The notes beneath the pieces were generated by a model. That model ran no database searches. It was not told the origin of the DNA and saw nothing but the letters and a program-made list of their open reading frames with translations. The translations under genes were made by a program, and so were the position numbers. DNA of 64,000 nucleotides from an uncultured Treponema sp. (lineage in GTDB: Bacteria > Spirochaetota > Spirochaetia > Treponematales > Treponemataceae). Position 1 is the first letter of the stretch. The number at the start of each line of letters is the position of its first letter. The stretch spans positions 62,001-126,000 of the forward strand of contig CASGDA010000001.1 in NCBI GenBank assembly GCA_949300145.1, given 5' to 3'. Below, piece by piece: positions 1 through 9,286 of this stretch.

Positions 1-37
1 CGGGATGCATATCCCGGCTGTCTCCACCGCACATATA

Positions 38-70
38 AAAACCCCCGCCGGGGACAGCCGACGGGGGTTT
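38..70 (-). terminator. Rho-independent terminator of the PPDK-like gene
   Basis: On the minus strand, just past the stop codon at 93, AAACCCCCG and CGGGGGTTT pair as a 9-bp outer stem. A shorter inner CGG/CCG pairing follows, and the hairpin runs straight into a T-run. The shape and position fit an intrinsic terminator closing the PPDK-like gene. Confidence 0.85.
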
Positions 71-92
71 AATCCTGAAAACATGGATTATG

Positions 93-2978
93 TTATTTTT
101 TAACTGTACGTTTTGCCCTGGTTTTAGCAGCCGGAGCTTTTTTCGCCGCAGGTTTGGAAGCCTTAGCCCTGGCAGCGGGCGCCGCAACCTTTTTCACAGC
201 CGGTTTTGAGGGTTTTGCCCTGGTTTTTGCGGGGGCGGCGGCTTTTTTCGCAGCGGGCCTGGAGGAAGAAACCCTCTTTGAAGCCGCTGAATCTGAACCG
301 CCCCGGCGGACAGACCGGCGGAACGGCTGACGGCCTTCATTTTTTGCCGCTTCCAGCTCTATCTGGGCTATTGACAGAAGAGCGATAGGCACAGAGTAGG
401 AAGAACAGGAAACATAATTCAATCCGCAGTCCATGCAGAAACGGATATTTTCCGGCCTGGCGCCATGCTCTCCGCAAAGTCCCTTCACCAGATCAGGCCT
501 GGTTTCAGTTCCCCGGCGCACAGCGACATCAATGAGCTCCCTGACACGGGTATCCAGAATGGCGAACGGATTTCCGTCAATCAAGTCGTACATCGTGTAG
601 TCAGGCATAAAGGAATTGAAGTCATCCCTTGAAAGACCGAGGGTTGTCTGCGTCAGGTCGTTCGTGCCGAATGAGAAGAACTGGGCATAGCGGGCGATTT
701 CACCTGCACCCAAAGCAGCGGCGGGAAGCTCAATCATCGTACCGATACGGAAATTAATCGGCTTGCTCTGGAATTCCGAGCGCACTGATTTTTCGATATC
801 GACAATACCCTGGTACATATGGCCTTCGATTTTCTTGCCGTAAACAATCTGCTTGAGCTCCCGGAAATTCATGATAATCGGAACCATTATTTCCGGACGG
901 ACATCGACACCTTCTTTTTTAAGCTTATACGCCGCCTCAAAAATGGCGCGGATCTGCATCTCGTAAATCTCAGGATAGGTGATTGCGATACGGCAGCCCC
1001 TGTGACCAAGCATCGGGTTTATCTCTGCAACGGCATCGATTTTCGCCTGTATCTCAGCCCTGCTGATTTTTTTACCGCCCTTCTGGGAAAGATAAGCCAT
1101 AAATTCGGAAAGCTCCGCAGGATTGTGGGGCAGGAATTCATGAAGGGGCGAATCAAGAAGCCTTATCGTAACCTCATAGCCATTCATCGCTTTGAAAATG
1201 CCGTAGAAGTCGTCCGTCTGCATTTTCTGAAGCTTTTTCAGAACCGCGGTCCGCTCAGCCTTGTCATCTGATATAAGCATATCACGGAAAACGTTTATAC
1301 GCTTGCTGTTGAAGAACATATGCTCGGTTCTGCAGAGACCGATTCCTTCGGCTCCGAACTGAAGGGCCAGCTCCGCATCGTGGGGACTGTCCGCGTTGGC
1401 ACGCACATGGAAATCCCGGATGAAGGAGCTTGTCAGGGAAATAAAGTCCAGCAAACCCGAAGACTTCGGATCCGGTTCAATAAGCTCAACCTTTCCGAAA
1501 TAAACGGTTGATTCACCGTAATACGGAACGTTTATGGAAATATAATCCCCTTCATTTATGGTAATACCGTCAAGGACAGCCTTGTTACCCCTGATGACCA
1601 TATCAGGACGTACAAGCGAGATTTTTCCATACTGTCGTGCGACAACAGAAGCATGGGCGGCATATCCGCCTTCATTCGACAGAACACCGGTGGAAACCTC
1701 AATGGCCTTTACGTCACCAGCATAGGTCGCAGGCATAAGAAGGATGCAGCGGGTGTCCTCGCCGTTCTGGCGCGCCACACGCTGGGCATCAATAAGAGAA
1801 TCAGCGGAAAAGTAAACACGTCCGACCGCGGCGCCCGGCGCGCCCGCAATTCCTCCGGAGGACTTTTTGAAATCCTTTACTGTGGTCAAATCAATCACAG
1901 GATGAAGTATTTCATTCAGCTGTCCGGGCTTAACGGACGAAACAACATAAGCGTCATCCACAATCTTGCGCTGGTTCAAATCAAGCAGCAGCTTTACAAG
2001 GGAAATAGTGCTTTTCGCCTCAACTGTACGCTGTTCGATGAGCCAGAGTTTTCCGTTTTCAATTGTAAAGCGGATCTGGCGGATATCCTTTGTATCATCC
2101 TCAAGATTCCAGGCAATCTGCTGAAGCTTTTTAAGATGGGCCGCGTTTATAAGATTGATATCCTTACCGGCGGAACCCAAATCATCGAACTTCTCCTCAA
2201 AGAATTTACCCTGAAGCTTTTTCTCCCCGGTAACGATATTCCTTGTGAAGAAATTTCCTGAACAGGAATCCTTCCCGTAGTTTCCGTAAACCATCGGCTG
2301 GATAACCAAGGCGGTATCGCCGTCATTCTGGTCATCAAGCTGCAGCAGTGCGGCGACCTTTCCGAGCATAATTTCAAGCTGAATTTCCGCTGATTCAAAG
2401 AAACCGGCCGGAAGAATCGGCGCATATTTTTCCATAATCTGGATACCGGAAAGCTCGACCTTGCCGGTATCCAAAATACCGCTTATTTCCTTAAGGGCTG
2501 TTTCAAATGCATCCAGCTCAATTGTCCTTTCCTCAAGTTCCGCACACTGCTTCTCGATGGACAAGACACCTTTCAGAAGGAAATACACTTCGTGGGCCGC
2601 GAACTTCTCGCCCACCCCCCTGGCGAAACCTGCGAAGGTATTCTTCGCCAAACCGAAGTTATGAAGTGTAGGATAATTCGCTATCGCCAGGTTAGGTGAA
2701 ATAACAAGCTTGATAAGCATAGGGCGGGAAGGATCCCCGAAATATTTCCCGGTTTCCTTCCCACATTTTTCAAGATACGGAAGGATTTCCTTCTCCACGT
2801 TGATTTTCTTCAAATCAGGCATCAATCCGGCATCAATAATGAAACCCGGTAGAATCGGAAGACCCAGTTCCGCGAATTCGTTCGCCTGCCGTCCCCGGAT
2901 ACCCAACAAATTCTTGTCTATCTTTTTCCCTACAGTTTCTTTTTCACTGAAGTAATGTATTGAATCCGATATTCTCAT
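93..2978 (-). CDS. ppdK: Pyruvate phosphate dikinase-like protein with histone-H1-like tail
   Basis: The 961-residue protein follows the PPDK domain order: nucleotide-binding N-terminal half, phosphohistidine swivel domain, PEP/pyruvate-binding barrel. PPDK interconverts PEP, AMP and PPi with pyruvate, ATP and Pi. The phosphohistidine segment keeps its His (GGYAAHASVVAR, about residue 442), and the barrel keeps GIGLCRTEHMF, MLGHRG and the catalytic Cys of GLCGEHG (about 834). The N-terminal half is atypical: the usual VRSGA loop reads IKLVIS, and the segment before the His reads MPATYAGD instead of an ETSP motif, so ATP chemistry may be altered. From about residue 890 there is a tail of repeated PAKK/KPAAKK-like units, absent from ordinary PPDK. 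ATG 2978 is chosen because AGGAG lies 6-7 nt upstream; an in-frame TTG at 3002 has no such site. Its neighbours are an unknown gene and cfpA. Confidence 0.85.
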   Translation of the reverse strand: MRISDSIHYFSEKETVGKKIDKNLLGIRGRQANEFAELGLPILPGFIIDAGLMPDLKKINVEKEILPYLEKCGKETGKYFGDPSRPMLIKLVISPNLAIANYPTLHNFGLAKNTFAGFARGVGEKFAAHEVYFLLKGVLSIEKQCAELEERTIELDAFETALKEISGILDTGKVELSGIQIMEKYAPILPAGFFESAEIQLEIMLGKVAALLQLDDQNDGDTALVIQPMVYGNYGKDSCSGNFFTRNIVTGEKKLQGKFFEEKFDDLGSAGKDINLINAAHLKKLQQIAWNLEDDTKDIRQIRFTIENGKLWLIEQRTVEAKSTISLVKLLLDLNQRKIVDDAYVVSSVKPGQLNEILHPVIDLTTVKDFKKSSGGIAGAPGAAVGRVYFSADSLIDAQRVARQNGEDTRCILLMPATYAGDVKAIEVSTGVLSNEGGYAAHASVVARQYGKISLVRPDMVIRGNKAVLDGITINEGDYISINVPYYGESTVYFGKVELIEPDPKSSGLLDFISLTSSFIRDFHVRANADSPHDAELALQFGAEGIGLCRTEHMFFNSKRINVFRDMLISDDKAERTAVLKKLQKMQTDDFYGIFKAMNGYEVTIRLLDSPLHEFLPHNPAELSEFMAYLSQKGGKKISRAEIQAKIDAVAEINPMLGHRGCRIAITYPEIYEMQIRAIFEAAYKLKKEGVDVRPEIMVPIIMNFRELKQIVYGKKIEGHMYQGIVDIEKSVRSEFQSKPINFRIGTMIELPAAALGAGEIARYAQFFSFGTNDLTQTTLGLSRDDFNSFMPDYTMYDLIDGNPFAILDTRVRELIDVAVRRGTETRPDLVKGLCGEHGARPENIRFCMDCGLNYVSCSSYSVPIALLSIAQIELEAAKNEGRQPFRRSVRRGGSDSAASKRVSSSRPAAKKAAAPAKTRAKPSKPAVKKVAAPAARAKASKPAAKKAPAAKTRAKRTVKK

Positions 2979-3004
2979 CTTGACTCCTATGGTATTCCGC
3001 AAAT

Positions 3005-4066
3005 CTAAAACAAATTCATCACAGAATCGGGGGAACCTTTCAAGAAGGCCTCAAACTGAGGACTGGCGCCCTGGCGGAAATACCGTGAAAGCTTGGCCAC
3101 ATCCTGGATATTTTCTCCGGAAACTGTGAATTGGATACAACTTCCGTGTTTAACTTTTCCCCATTTAAAAAGCGTATTGATATCAACAATGCGCTCACCG
3201 TCATAATATACATTCACCTGAAGATTTGGATATTTGGCATTGTAACTGCGTATTATCCTCTTCCATGCCTCCACATTTCCGTTATGGAACAACTCGTTTG
3301 TAACGACAACAGAAACAAACGGCGTCATTCTGGCGTGAGCGCCTACCGCGGCGGGGGCAGGCTGAGCCTGAGGCCTTTCCTCCTCTGCCAGAGCTGCAGG
3401 TGATGTCTGCTTGGTCATAACAACAACAGGCCCGGAAGAAGCCCTCGGCGCCAATTTTGCGGCACGGGAAGCTTTGGCGGCCGTCCTTTTCGCGGAAGGA
3501 TGCCTGGCGACAGCTTTTTTCGGAGCAGAGAAAACAAATTTTCCTTGGAGAAGCTGTGCAGGGGTTTTCACCTTCTCCCCCTCAACAAGATGGAACAACA
3601 GCTCAGCGGCCGCGGCGGCGCCATCAGCGGAATTATCATCAGGGGTTCCCGCATAAACTGTAAGCAATTCATTTTTTCTGAATCCTGCGATTACAGAGGC
3701 TGATTCAGGATTTTTGGGATTAAGAACCATAAAGCCCAAATCCGGATGATGATAACCGAGAATAAAATCAAAACGTTTCCATGACGCCACCTGCTCAACC
3801 AGCCGGGAAGCATCATCTATAACAGAATGCAAATTACCGGAAAAAACCGAATATTTCCATTTATCTACAAAAAGCATATTTATTATAGATAAAACCTCGC
3901 ATTCTGCCATCTCTTTCTTTGCAAGAGCTTCGTTTATTTTATCCGCGGCATTCACCCCCGGACCGCAAGCGTCCAAAACATCCAGTGTACGATTGATATG
4001 ACGTACAGAAGTATTAAACGAATCTTTTGTGGACAACTGGGAATAAAAAACGGACGATTCAACCAT
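3005..4066 (-). CDS. Unknown protein between cfpA and the PPDK-like gene
   Basis: This 353-residue protein has no family I can name. The N-terminal 190 residues are mixed helix/strand without a signal peptide or membrane segment, so it is probably cytoplasmic. A Lys/Ala/Arg-rich stretch follows (about 188-215, with KRTAAKASRAAK), then an Ala/Pro linker and a C-terminal domain (about 245-353) rich in beta-type segments. The basic stretch resembles the tails of the flanking PPDK-like and CfpA proteins. AAGGAGG lies just before two adjacent ATG codons; the second (4066) has the better spacing, the first is at 4069. It ends 26 nt before the PPDK-like start, so the two are probably co-transcribed. 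A terminator separates it from cfpA. From memory T. pallidum has a gene of unknown function at the same position. Confidence 0.75.
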   Translation of the reverse strand: MVESSVFYSQLSTKDSFNTSVRHINRTLDVLDACGPGVNAADKINEALAKKEMAECEVLSIINMLFVDKWKYSVFSGNLHSVIDDASRLVEQVASWKRFDFILGYHHPDLGFMVLNPKNPESASVIAGFRKNELLTVYAGTPDDNSADGAAAAAELLFHLVEGEKVKTPAQLLQGKFVFSAPKKAVARHPSAKRTAAKASRAAKLAPRASSGPVVVMTKQTSPAALAEEERPQAQPAPAAVGAHARMTPFVSVVVTNELFHNGNVEAWKRIIRSYNAKYPNLQVNVYYDGERIVDINTLFKWGKVKHGSCIQFTVSGENIQDVAKLSRYFRQGASPQFEAFLKGSPDSVMNLF

Positions 4067-4163
4067 CATCGCCTCCTTAACAAAACAGCGGATATCCGCC
4101 AGTGTAACCGTTTCCGGTTTATTTCATAATTATTTTATAAAATCCTAACATCAATATAAAAGC

Positions 4164-4196
4164 GAAAACCCCCGGAAAGGAAAAGTTCCCGGGGGC
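4164..4196 (-). terminator. Rho-independent terminator of cfpA
   Basis: On the minus strand, 18 nt past the cfpA stop, CCCCCGGGAA pairs with TTCCGGGGG around a short A/T-rich loop and is followed by TTTT. It separates cfpA from the unknown gene that ends at 3005. Confidence 0.8.
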
Positions 4197-4213
4197 TCTG
4201 TCAACCGAGGGGA

Positions 4214-6298
4214 TTAAACCTCTCTCATTCCTTTTCTACCTCTGGGTTTGGAGGAAGAGGCACGGCGTCCGCGGCCGGAATCCACGACTCCAGTCTTGGC
4301 GGTTTTAGCCGGTGCGCGTCCACGGCGTCCTGACACGGCAGCGGGTGCGTCAGCGGCCTTGGGCGCAGGGATCGCCGGTGTGGCGGCGGCCTGCTGCGGC
4401 TCTTCGTTTATCATATCCAGATAGGATGCGCGGCCGGCGGGTTCGCTTGCCACAGGATCCTCGTCAGAAGCGGAGGCGAATGTCTGGGCGATATCCGCAC
4501 GTACTGTGGAGCGGCGGCGGCTGAAGGAAGCGAACGCCGCATCCTGGAATCCTTTTGAAACTCCGTGGAGGAATTCATTAAGGACGTTCGCCATACCATC
4601 CAAAGTAGCTTTCTTGCGTTTAATGGAAGTGATATCAACATCCAGAAGCAGACCCGGCTGCAGGTGGAAGGGATTAATCAGATAATCGAACTTGTTGAAT
4701 TCTTTCTCCAAGAACGAAAGGCGCTCTTCCATGACACGGCGTTCAACAGGATACTGATAGTCATACATCTTCTTGAGTTTATCACGCATGATGATAAGGC
4801 GCTTGCGCATCTTGTCCTTTTCGTAGATAAAGGTGCGGTTCATCTTCTCAACTTCGGTTTCACCGGCTTTTACGAAAGAAATCTCATCCCAAACCTTGTT
4901 GATGTCTTCATACAGAGGATCGCCTGTTTTGTCCTTGATGTTCTTCTGGATTTTGCGTTTATAGAGTTTCGCAAGATCATTGAAGTCAGTGACACGGGTA
5001 AGGAACTTGGAATCCTCGTAGCGGATTTCGAGAACGTCCCAGAGATGCTCAATCTCAGTTTCAAAAGAGCGGATCATAACTTCGTAAGCCTGGCGTTCTT
5101 TCAGCAGCTGGGCATTGTCGAAATAGCGGAGACGAATCTGATAGCGCTCATCAGGAAGATTTGCGGAATCCGTATCGTCATATTCGCGGAGAATCAGCTC
5201 ACGGGCATTCTTCAGGTTTTCAATGTACTGATATCCCATCTTTGATGTGTCAAGAATAGATGTAAGGGAGTTAATCGCCGTGTTGAATCCGCGGTTCCTG
5301 ATGTTCTCCGTATCGATAATCTTCTTGATATTCTCACGGATATTGAGCTGGTCAAAAGTCTCGGGATCAATTTCCGCGCGGAGATTGTTGATGCGTTCCA
5401 TCATTTCTTTTGCCATGATGGAGTAGCGGCGGCTCTTGGGATTCTCGACGTCATCATCGGTGAAATTCGGAACGTTATTCATCTTTGCGAAGATGATTTC
5501 GCCGTCAGAAAGTTCCTCCATCCCTTTGTCGATCCGGTCATCTTTCATCTTTTCGATGATTTTGTCGATCTGATCCATGTAGTGGTTTGAAAGCAAATCT
5601 TTGATAAGATATTCCACCGTGGCCTGATACTGGAAAATCGGGCTGATAAGCTCAGAGTCAAGAATATTGACGGAAAGCTTTACATCCGTGACAGTCTTCG
5701 GCTTGTAGATATTATCCTTAAAAGCGCATTTGACGATAGAATAAGCGTTCTCACCGCGGACAAATGCACCGACGTCTGTTTTCTGGCGCAGCAGGGAGTT
5801 TGTCAATGTCTCCAAGTCGTTCACACCGCGCTGGATATGTCCCTGCAGGTGACCGTACATATTGACCATTGATTTCTCAATTTCACCGGTGTTGAACTTA
5901 TCCGCTCCACCAACTTCATCCAACAGGTTGGCGATTTCTTTAGGTGTATAGCGGTTGAGGACTTTCATTTCCTCACGGTCGATGAAACCGCGGACTTTCT
6001 TGAGCATTTCATCTTCAGCCGTGACCATGTAACGGTTGAACATATTCTGATAGTTCTGGTTGAAATAATTGTAAAGTTTTTCCTTTACACCACCCATAAC
6101 ATCAAGACGTTCAAGAACTTCCTTGGGAAGCTTGGCGTTCATGTGGTGAAGAACTTTATTTGTCTCCTCTTCAAGAAGCTGGTTAACTTCTTTCTGCTGA
6201 TCACGGTAGTCCTGTGCAAGAGAGTTGCGTGAACCTACTGCGCTTGGTTTTTCCGGATGAAAAACATTAGGACTTCGGGGTAAATCGAAACTTGCCAT
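4214..6298 (-). CDS. cfpA: Cytoplasmic filament protein A
   Basis: The 694-residue protein is almost entirely alpha-helical and highly charged, with no signal peptide or membrane span. It is recognisable as CfpA, the roughly 79-kDa subunit of the ribbon-like cytoplasmic filaments that run under the treponemal inner membrane beside the flagella. In T. denticola, loss of CfpA disturbs cell division and motility (established knowledge). Long coiled-coil-prone stretches cover about residues 20-590. Unlike the body, the last 60 residues are low-complexity and basic ([22 protein letters not shown]), echoing the tails of the two downstream proteins. ATG 6298 has AGGAGAG a few nt upstream. A TTTACA-N16-TATAAT promoter about 110 nt upstream implies a leader of about 100 nt. 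Length and neighbours match the family. Confidence 0.93.
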   Translation of the reverse strand: MASFDLPRSPNVFHPEKPSAVGSRNSLAQDYRDQQKEVNQLLEEETNKVLHHMNAKLPKEVLERLDVMGGVKEKLYNYFNQNYQNMFNRYMVTAEDEMLKKVRGFIDREEMKVLNRYTPKEIANLLDEVGGADKFNTGEIEKSMVNMYGHLQGHIQRGVNDLETLTNSLLRQKTDVGAFVRGENAYSIVKCAFKDNIYKPKTVTDVKLSVNILDSELISPIFQYQATVEYLIKDLLSNHYMDQIDKIIEKMKDDRIDKGMEELSDGEIIFAKMNNVPNFTDDDVENPKSRRYSIMAKEMMERINNLRAEIDPETFDQLNIRENIKKIIDTENIRNRGFNTAINSLTSILDTSKMGYQYIENLKNARELILREYDDTDSANLPDERYQIRLRYFDNAQLLKERQAYEVMIRSFETEIEHLWDVLEIRYEDSKFLTRVTDFNDLAKLYKRKIQKNIKDKTGDPLYEDINKVWDEISFVKAGETEVEKMNRTFIYEKDKMRKRLIIMRDKLKKMYDYQYPVERRVMEERLSFLEKEFNKFDYLINPFHLQPGLLLDVDITSIKRKKATLDGMANVLNEFLHGVSKGFQDAAFASFSRRRSTVRADIAQTFASASDEDPVASEPAGRASYLDMINEEPQQAAATPAIPAPKAADAPAAVSGRRGRAPAKTAKTGVVDSGRGRRASSSKPRGRKGMREV

Positions 6299-6410
6299 AT
6301 TAAGCTCTCCTTTTTAGGAATAAGTACTGCAAAGCGGCGGTTCCACCAACGGAGCCGCAACAGCCGCAATTAAGAATCTCCTGTATATTAACGGACATTC
6401 TCTACGCTTT

Positions 6411-6438
6411 ATTATAGCTGATGAAAAAAATATGTAAA
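6411..6438 (-). promoter_or_regulatory. cfpA promoter
   Basis: On the minus strand, TTTACA (6433-6438) is followed after 16 bp by a perfect TATAAT (6411-6416). The predicted transcript start near 6404 leaves a leader of about 105 nt before the cfpA ATG. I see no known riboswitch in that leader. Confidence 0.6.
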
Positions 6439-6513
6439 GCACTTTTTTTTTCAACACAAAAAAAAATATTTCCAAAATAAATAAAAAAGTATAAAAAAAA
6501 TATATTTATAGTG

Positions 6514-6519
6514 TATACT
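6514..6519 (+). promoter_or_regulatory. -10 box of a possibly leaderless promoter
   Basis: TATACT lies 8 nt before the ATG at 6528, and there is no Shine-Dalgarno sequence between them. No good -35 hexamer sits 16-18 bp upstream; instead there is about 90 bp of A- and T-tracts (6423-6510), which could act as an UP element or a bend. Confidence 0.5.
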
Positions 6520-6527
6520 TACTTTAT

Positions 6528-7634
6528 ATGATGAAAAAAAATTACTGTTATGCAGCTTTGTTTCTTCTGGTTCTTATGGCAGGGGCTGTTGCAACAGCCG
6601 GCGAAAGAACCGTCCCGGTGGATATCTTTGTTCTGGTGGACAAGTCTCTTTCAATGGCGGAATCCCAAAAATTCCCGGGTTTGAAAAAGTGGACGGAAGA
6701 CCAGCTTACAGGTCAAATGCTTGTTGAAGGAGACTGGCTGACAATCTACCAGTTTTACGGAGAAGCTAAAAACGTCCTGACCCTTACAATAAACAATGAA
6801 GCGGATAAAGAACGTGTAAAGAATGTTTTCGATTCAATAAGGCCGGACGGAAGATTCACCGACATAGGTCTTGCGCTTGACACAATAAAAGAGGCACTGG
6901 ACGGACGTACATCAAACGGCAGGTATAAAATAATGCTGCTTTTGACCGATTTACGCCAGGAAGCCCCATGGACTTCAAGATATCCAGGTGTGATAGACCC
7001 ATTTAAAAGCCCTTACCTCGCCGAAGCGCGGACAGTCGATCACGGCGGCTGGTATGAAATAACACTGGATATGGACATACATGATGATGTTGTCATGCTG
7101 AGCAGAAAACTCTACAAAACCATAGAGAATCTGGAAGGCGCGTCACATGAAATTTCCACGGAAGATTTCGGCGATTCATTTGATGTTACAGCGCAGGGAA
7201 CAGAGTCAACCGCGGAAACCTCTTTACAGAAAACTACAGACGAAGCGGCTGTTTCCATTACAGATACAGGGGATGTACAGGGAAACAGCGGATTGGAAGA
7301 CAGAGGGGATGCCACGGAGAGCGGTTCAGAACTTTATTCATCCGCGGAAAACTCCACGCAAGTGGTAAAACAAAAATACACAGAAGGCGGAACCGGCATT
7401 GCAAGAATGATAGACACAGATGAGAATCCGGAGGAAAACAACGCCGGAAAACAAAACGAAGCACGTCAGGGTATAAATATATCAGGACCGGTTTTTTACA
7501 TCGGAGGAATAATCCTGTTACTGATTCTTTTGATTGTTGTTATTGTATTAGCAAGGGCAAGGAAACCCTCCGATGACAAAAAGAATCCGGCGAAAGCCGT
7601 GGATCTTATGAATCCAGACAGATGGAACACCTGA
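6528..7634 (+). CDS. Membrane-anchored von Willebrand A protein (Tp0750-like)
   Basis: The 368-residue protein has an N-terminal signal peptide (to about residue 25) and then a von Willebrand A domain (about 29-210). Its metal-site motif DKSLSM fits DxSxS, and TDIG and LLTDLR follow at the expected spacing. Residues 215-315 are Ser/Thr/Glu-rich low complexity. One membrane span (about 322-343) precedes a short basic tail, so the domain faces the periplasm or the surface. The setting, between cfpA and a pallilysin-like gene, matches T. pallidum Tp0750, a host-protein-degrading vWA protein (established). Whether this homologue has protease activity cannot be told. Two ATG codons are adjacent (6528, 6531); the -10 box is 8 nt upstream with no Shine-Dalgarno. 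Confidence 0.82.
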   Translation: MMKKNYCYAALFLLVLMAGAVATAGERTVPVDIFVLVDKSLSMAESQKFPGLKKWTEDQLTGQMLVEGDWLTIYQFYGEAKNVLTLTINNEADKERVKNVFDSIRPDGRFTDIGLALDTIKEALDGRTSNGRYKIMLLLTDLRQEAPWTSRYPGVIDPFKSPYLAEARTVDHGGWYEITLDMDIHDDVVMLSRKLYKTIENLEGASHEISTEDFGDSFDVTAQGTESTAETSLQKTTDEAAVSITDTGDVQGNSGLEDRGDATESGSELYSSAENSTQVVKQKYTEGGTGIARMIDTDENPEENNAGKQNEARQGINISGPVFYIGGIILLLILLIVVIVLARARKPSDDKKNPAKAVDLMNPDRWNT

Positions 7635-7723
7635 ACTCCGGCGGAAACAACGGTAAAAACAAGGTATAGAATTTTTCCTGATACCTGATAATCTTACGCA
7701 ACCGGAAACGTGGAAAAAAAAAC

Positions 7724-9247
7724 ATGATAAAAAAAACACAATTTATTGTAACTATAATACTTGCCTTCGCAATAACAGCGGCAGGATTAACCCTCTTTAT
7801 TTTACACATCGTCAACAGGAACGGAAACGAAGGGAATTCCAGGAGCTCCGAAATATCTGTACCTCAGACAGGAAAATATGAAAGCCAGGGGGGAGGCGGT
7901 TATTCGGAGGACGACATTTACAATAACCAGGAACAGATAGTGCCTGTTTTTCCACTCGAAAGCGGGGAAGTGTTTATACAGGCTGTAAATGCGGATGTAA
8001 ACATGGACGGAACATATGATCAGATATGCGCACTGAGACAGATAACCGATTCCAGAATCTACATTGTCTGTGCAATCCAGAATCCGATTACGGGGACTTA
8101 TTCCCGTATGCAGCCGCTGAAAACAGAAGTGACCCAGGCGCGTACCCTTCTGATGTACCTTGCTGACGTAACCGGGGAGCAGAAGAATTCGCTGGTTTAT
8201 TCGGGAATGAATACCGACAACCTGCAGGTTCTCGGCATTTACCTTATAGAAGAAGAGGAAAGGCAACTCAACATAAAACGACCCAGGGTTTCATTTAAAG
8301 AAATATTAAACATATCCGCGGACGGTACAATTACAGTGGAGGAAATCCCCCGTTCAGAGGCTTACGACCAGGGACTTGTCAACGGGGAAAGTTTTCCCGT
8401 AATTTCATACAGTTCAAACCAGACCGAGGGAAGCGGCGAACAGAATTTCAATCAAGTGCAGAGAACATACAGGTGGGATGCGAATGACAGGATGTACACA
8501 CTTGCAGATGAAAAAATTGTGTCTTCCCAGAATTCCGCGACAAGGATTTTAAGAAAATTAAATGAAGGAGGCGTACCGGCTTTTTCTGAATTCCTCCACG
8601 GATTATGGTATAAAGAATCTTCAGGCGACAGCGGGTATCAGGTATTCTTCAATCTGGAAGAAACAGAAATAATATTCAAAGAATCAACCGAAGAAATATT
8701 CACCTGTGAAAATATTTCCGCAAGACGGTACGGCGTTTATCTGATAACCAGGAACAGTTTGATTTCAAACATAAGGCGTCTCATCGACATAGAAATAATC
8801 GGGCCGGACGAAATAAGGATACGTGCTACAGACGACGTAAGGTTAAAAATCGGCGTAGGATCCATGTGGGACGGAACTTACAAAAAGTTAAAAAATTTCA
8901 CTTCCGTGCAAGAAGAAAACGCCGCAAAAATCATCACGGACAAAATAGAAAAACAAGAAAGCGGATGGACTGACGAGGCAGGGAATTCATACAGCTTTAT
9001 TAACGGAAATTACACATACACAAATCCGATGAATTCCGAAACGGGAAAATACGCGGTTTACATGATACAGGGAGAGCCTGTAATGCAGATGAAAAAACAC
9101 AGGACAAACGAAACGGTTTTTTATCTTGTTGACAACAGTAAAGAAGAAAGTATTGTATTGAAAGAAATCATTCCGTCCATCAACGGATTCACAAGAACCA
9201 ATTCCCCTTCAATAACAATTACCTCCGGAGAATTAAAACAGAATTAA
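7724..9247 (+). CDS. Pallilysin-like (Tp0751-related) membrane-anchored protein
   Basis: The 507-residue protein starts with an uncleaved-looking membrane anchor (about residues 5-27), then a Gly/Ser-rich linker. A first beta-rich domain (about 60-270) contains NADVNMDGTYDQI, resembling an FG-GAP or calcium-binding loop. A second beta-rich domain (about 285-400) has the GLWYK opening and strand pattern of a small lipocalin-like barrel. Position after the Tp0750-like gene identifies it as the counterpart of T. pallidum Tp0751, a vascular adhesin and proposed metalloprotease. I find no HExxH motif, so a zinc-protease role is not supported here. It is about twice the length of Tp0751. An 89-nt gap separates it from the vWA gene, with only a weak GGAAA-type ribosome site, so co-transcription is likely. 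Confidence 0.72.
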   Translation: MIKKTQFIVTIILAFAITAAGLTLFILHIVNRNGNEGNSRSSEISVPQTGKYESQGGGGYSEDDIYNNQEQIVPVFPLESGEVFIQAVNADVNMDGTYDQICALRQITDSRIYIVCAIQNPITGTYSRMQPLKTEVTQARTLLMYLADVTGEQKNSLVYSGMNTDNLQVLGIYLIEEEERQLNIKRPRVSFKEILNISADGTITVEEIPRSEAYDQGLVNGESFPVISYSSNQTEGSGEQNFNQVQRTYRWDANDRMYTLADEKIVSSQNSATRILRKLNEGGVPAFSEFLHGLWYKESSGDSGYQVFFNLEETEIIFKESTEEIFTCENISARRYGVYLITRNSLISNIRRLIDIEIIGPDEIRIRATDDVRLKIGVGSMWDGTYKKLKNFTSVQEENAAKIITDKIEKQESGWTDEAGNSYSFINGNYTYTNPMNSETGKYAVYMIQGEPVMQMKKHRTNETVFYLVDNSKEESIVLKEIIPSINGFTRTNSPSITITSGELKQN

Positions 9248-9286
9248 AATACAATTAAAACAAAAAATCCGTTTTAACCAACCTGT

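Noticed and set aside
1-16. Short hairpin CGGGAT-GCAT-ATCCCG at the window start
   Set aside because: The stem has only 6 bp, there is no T-run in the visible sequence, and the context lies outside the window, so it cannot be assigned.
819-1271. Open frame opposite the PPDK-like gene (150 codons, plus strand)
   Set aside because: It is the complement of strongly conserved PPDK codons, has no ribosome site and encodes no recognisable domain.
4565-5245. Long open frame (226 codons) on the plus strand inside cfpA
   Set aside because: It is antisense to the well-supported cfpA gene, has no promoter or ribosome site, and its product looks like reverse-translated coiled coil.
6299-6410. cfpA leader of about 105 nt as a possible riboswitch
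   Set aside because: No conserved aptamer pattern or terminator/antiterminator hairpins are visible; the leader is simply longer than usual.
7724-9247. Zinc-metalloprotease function for the pallilysin-like protein
   Set aside because: No HExxH motif could be found in the translated sequence.
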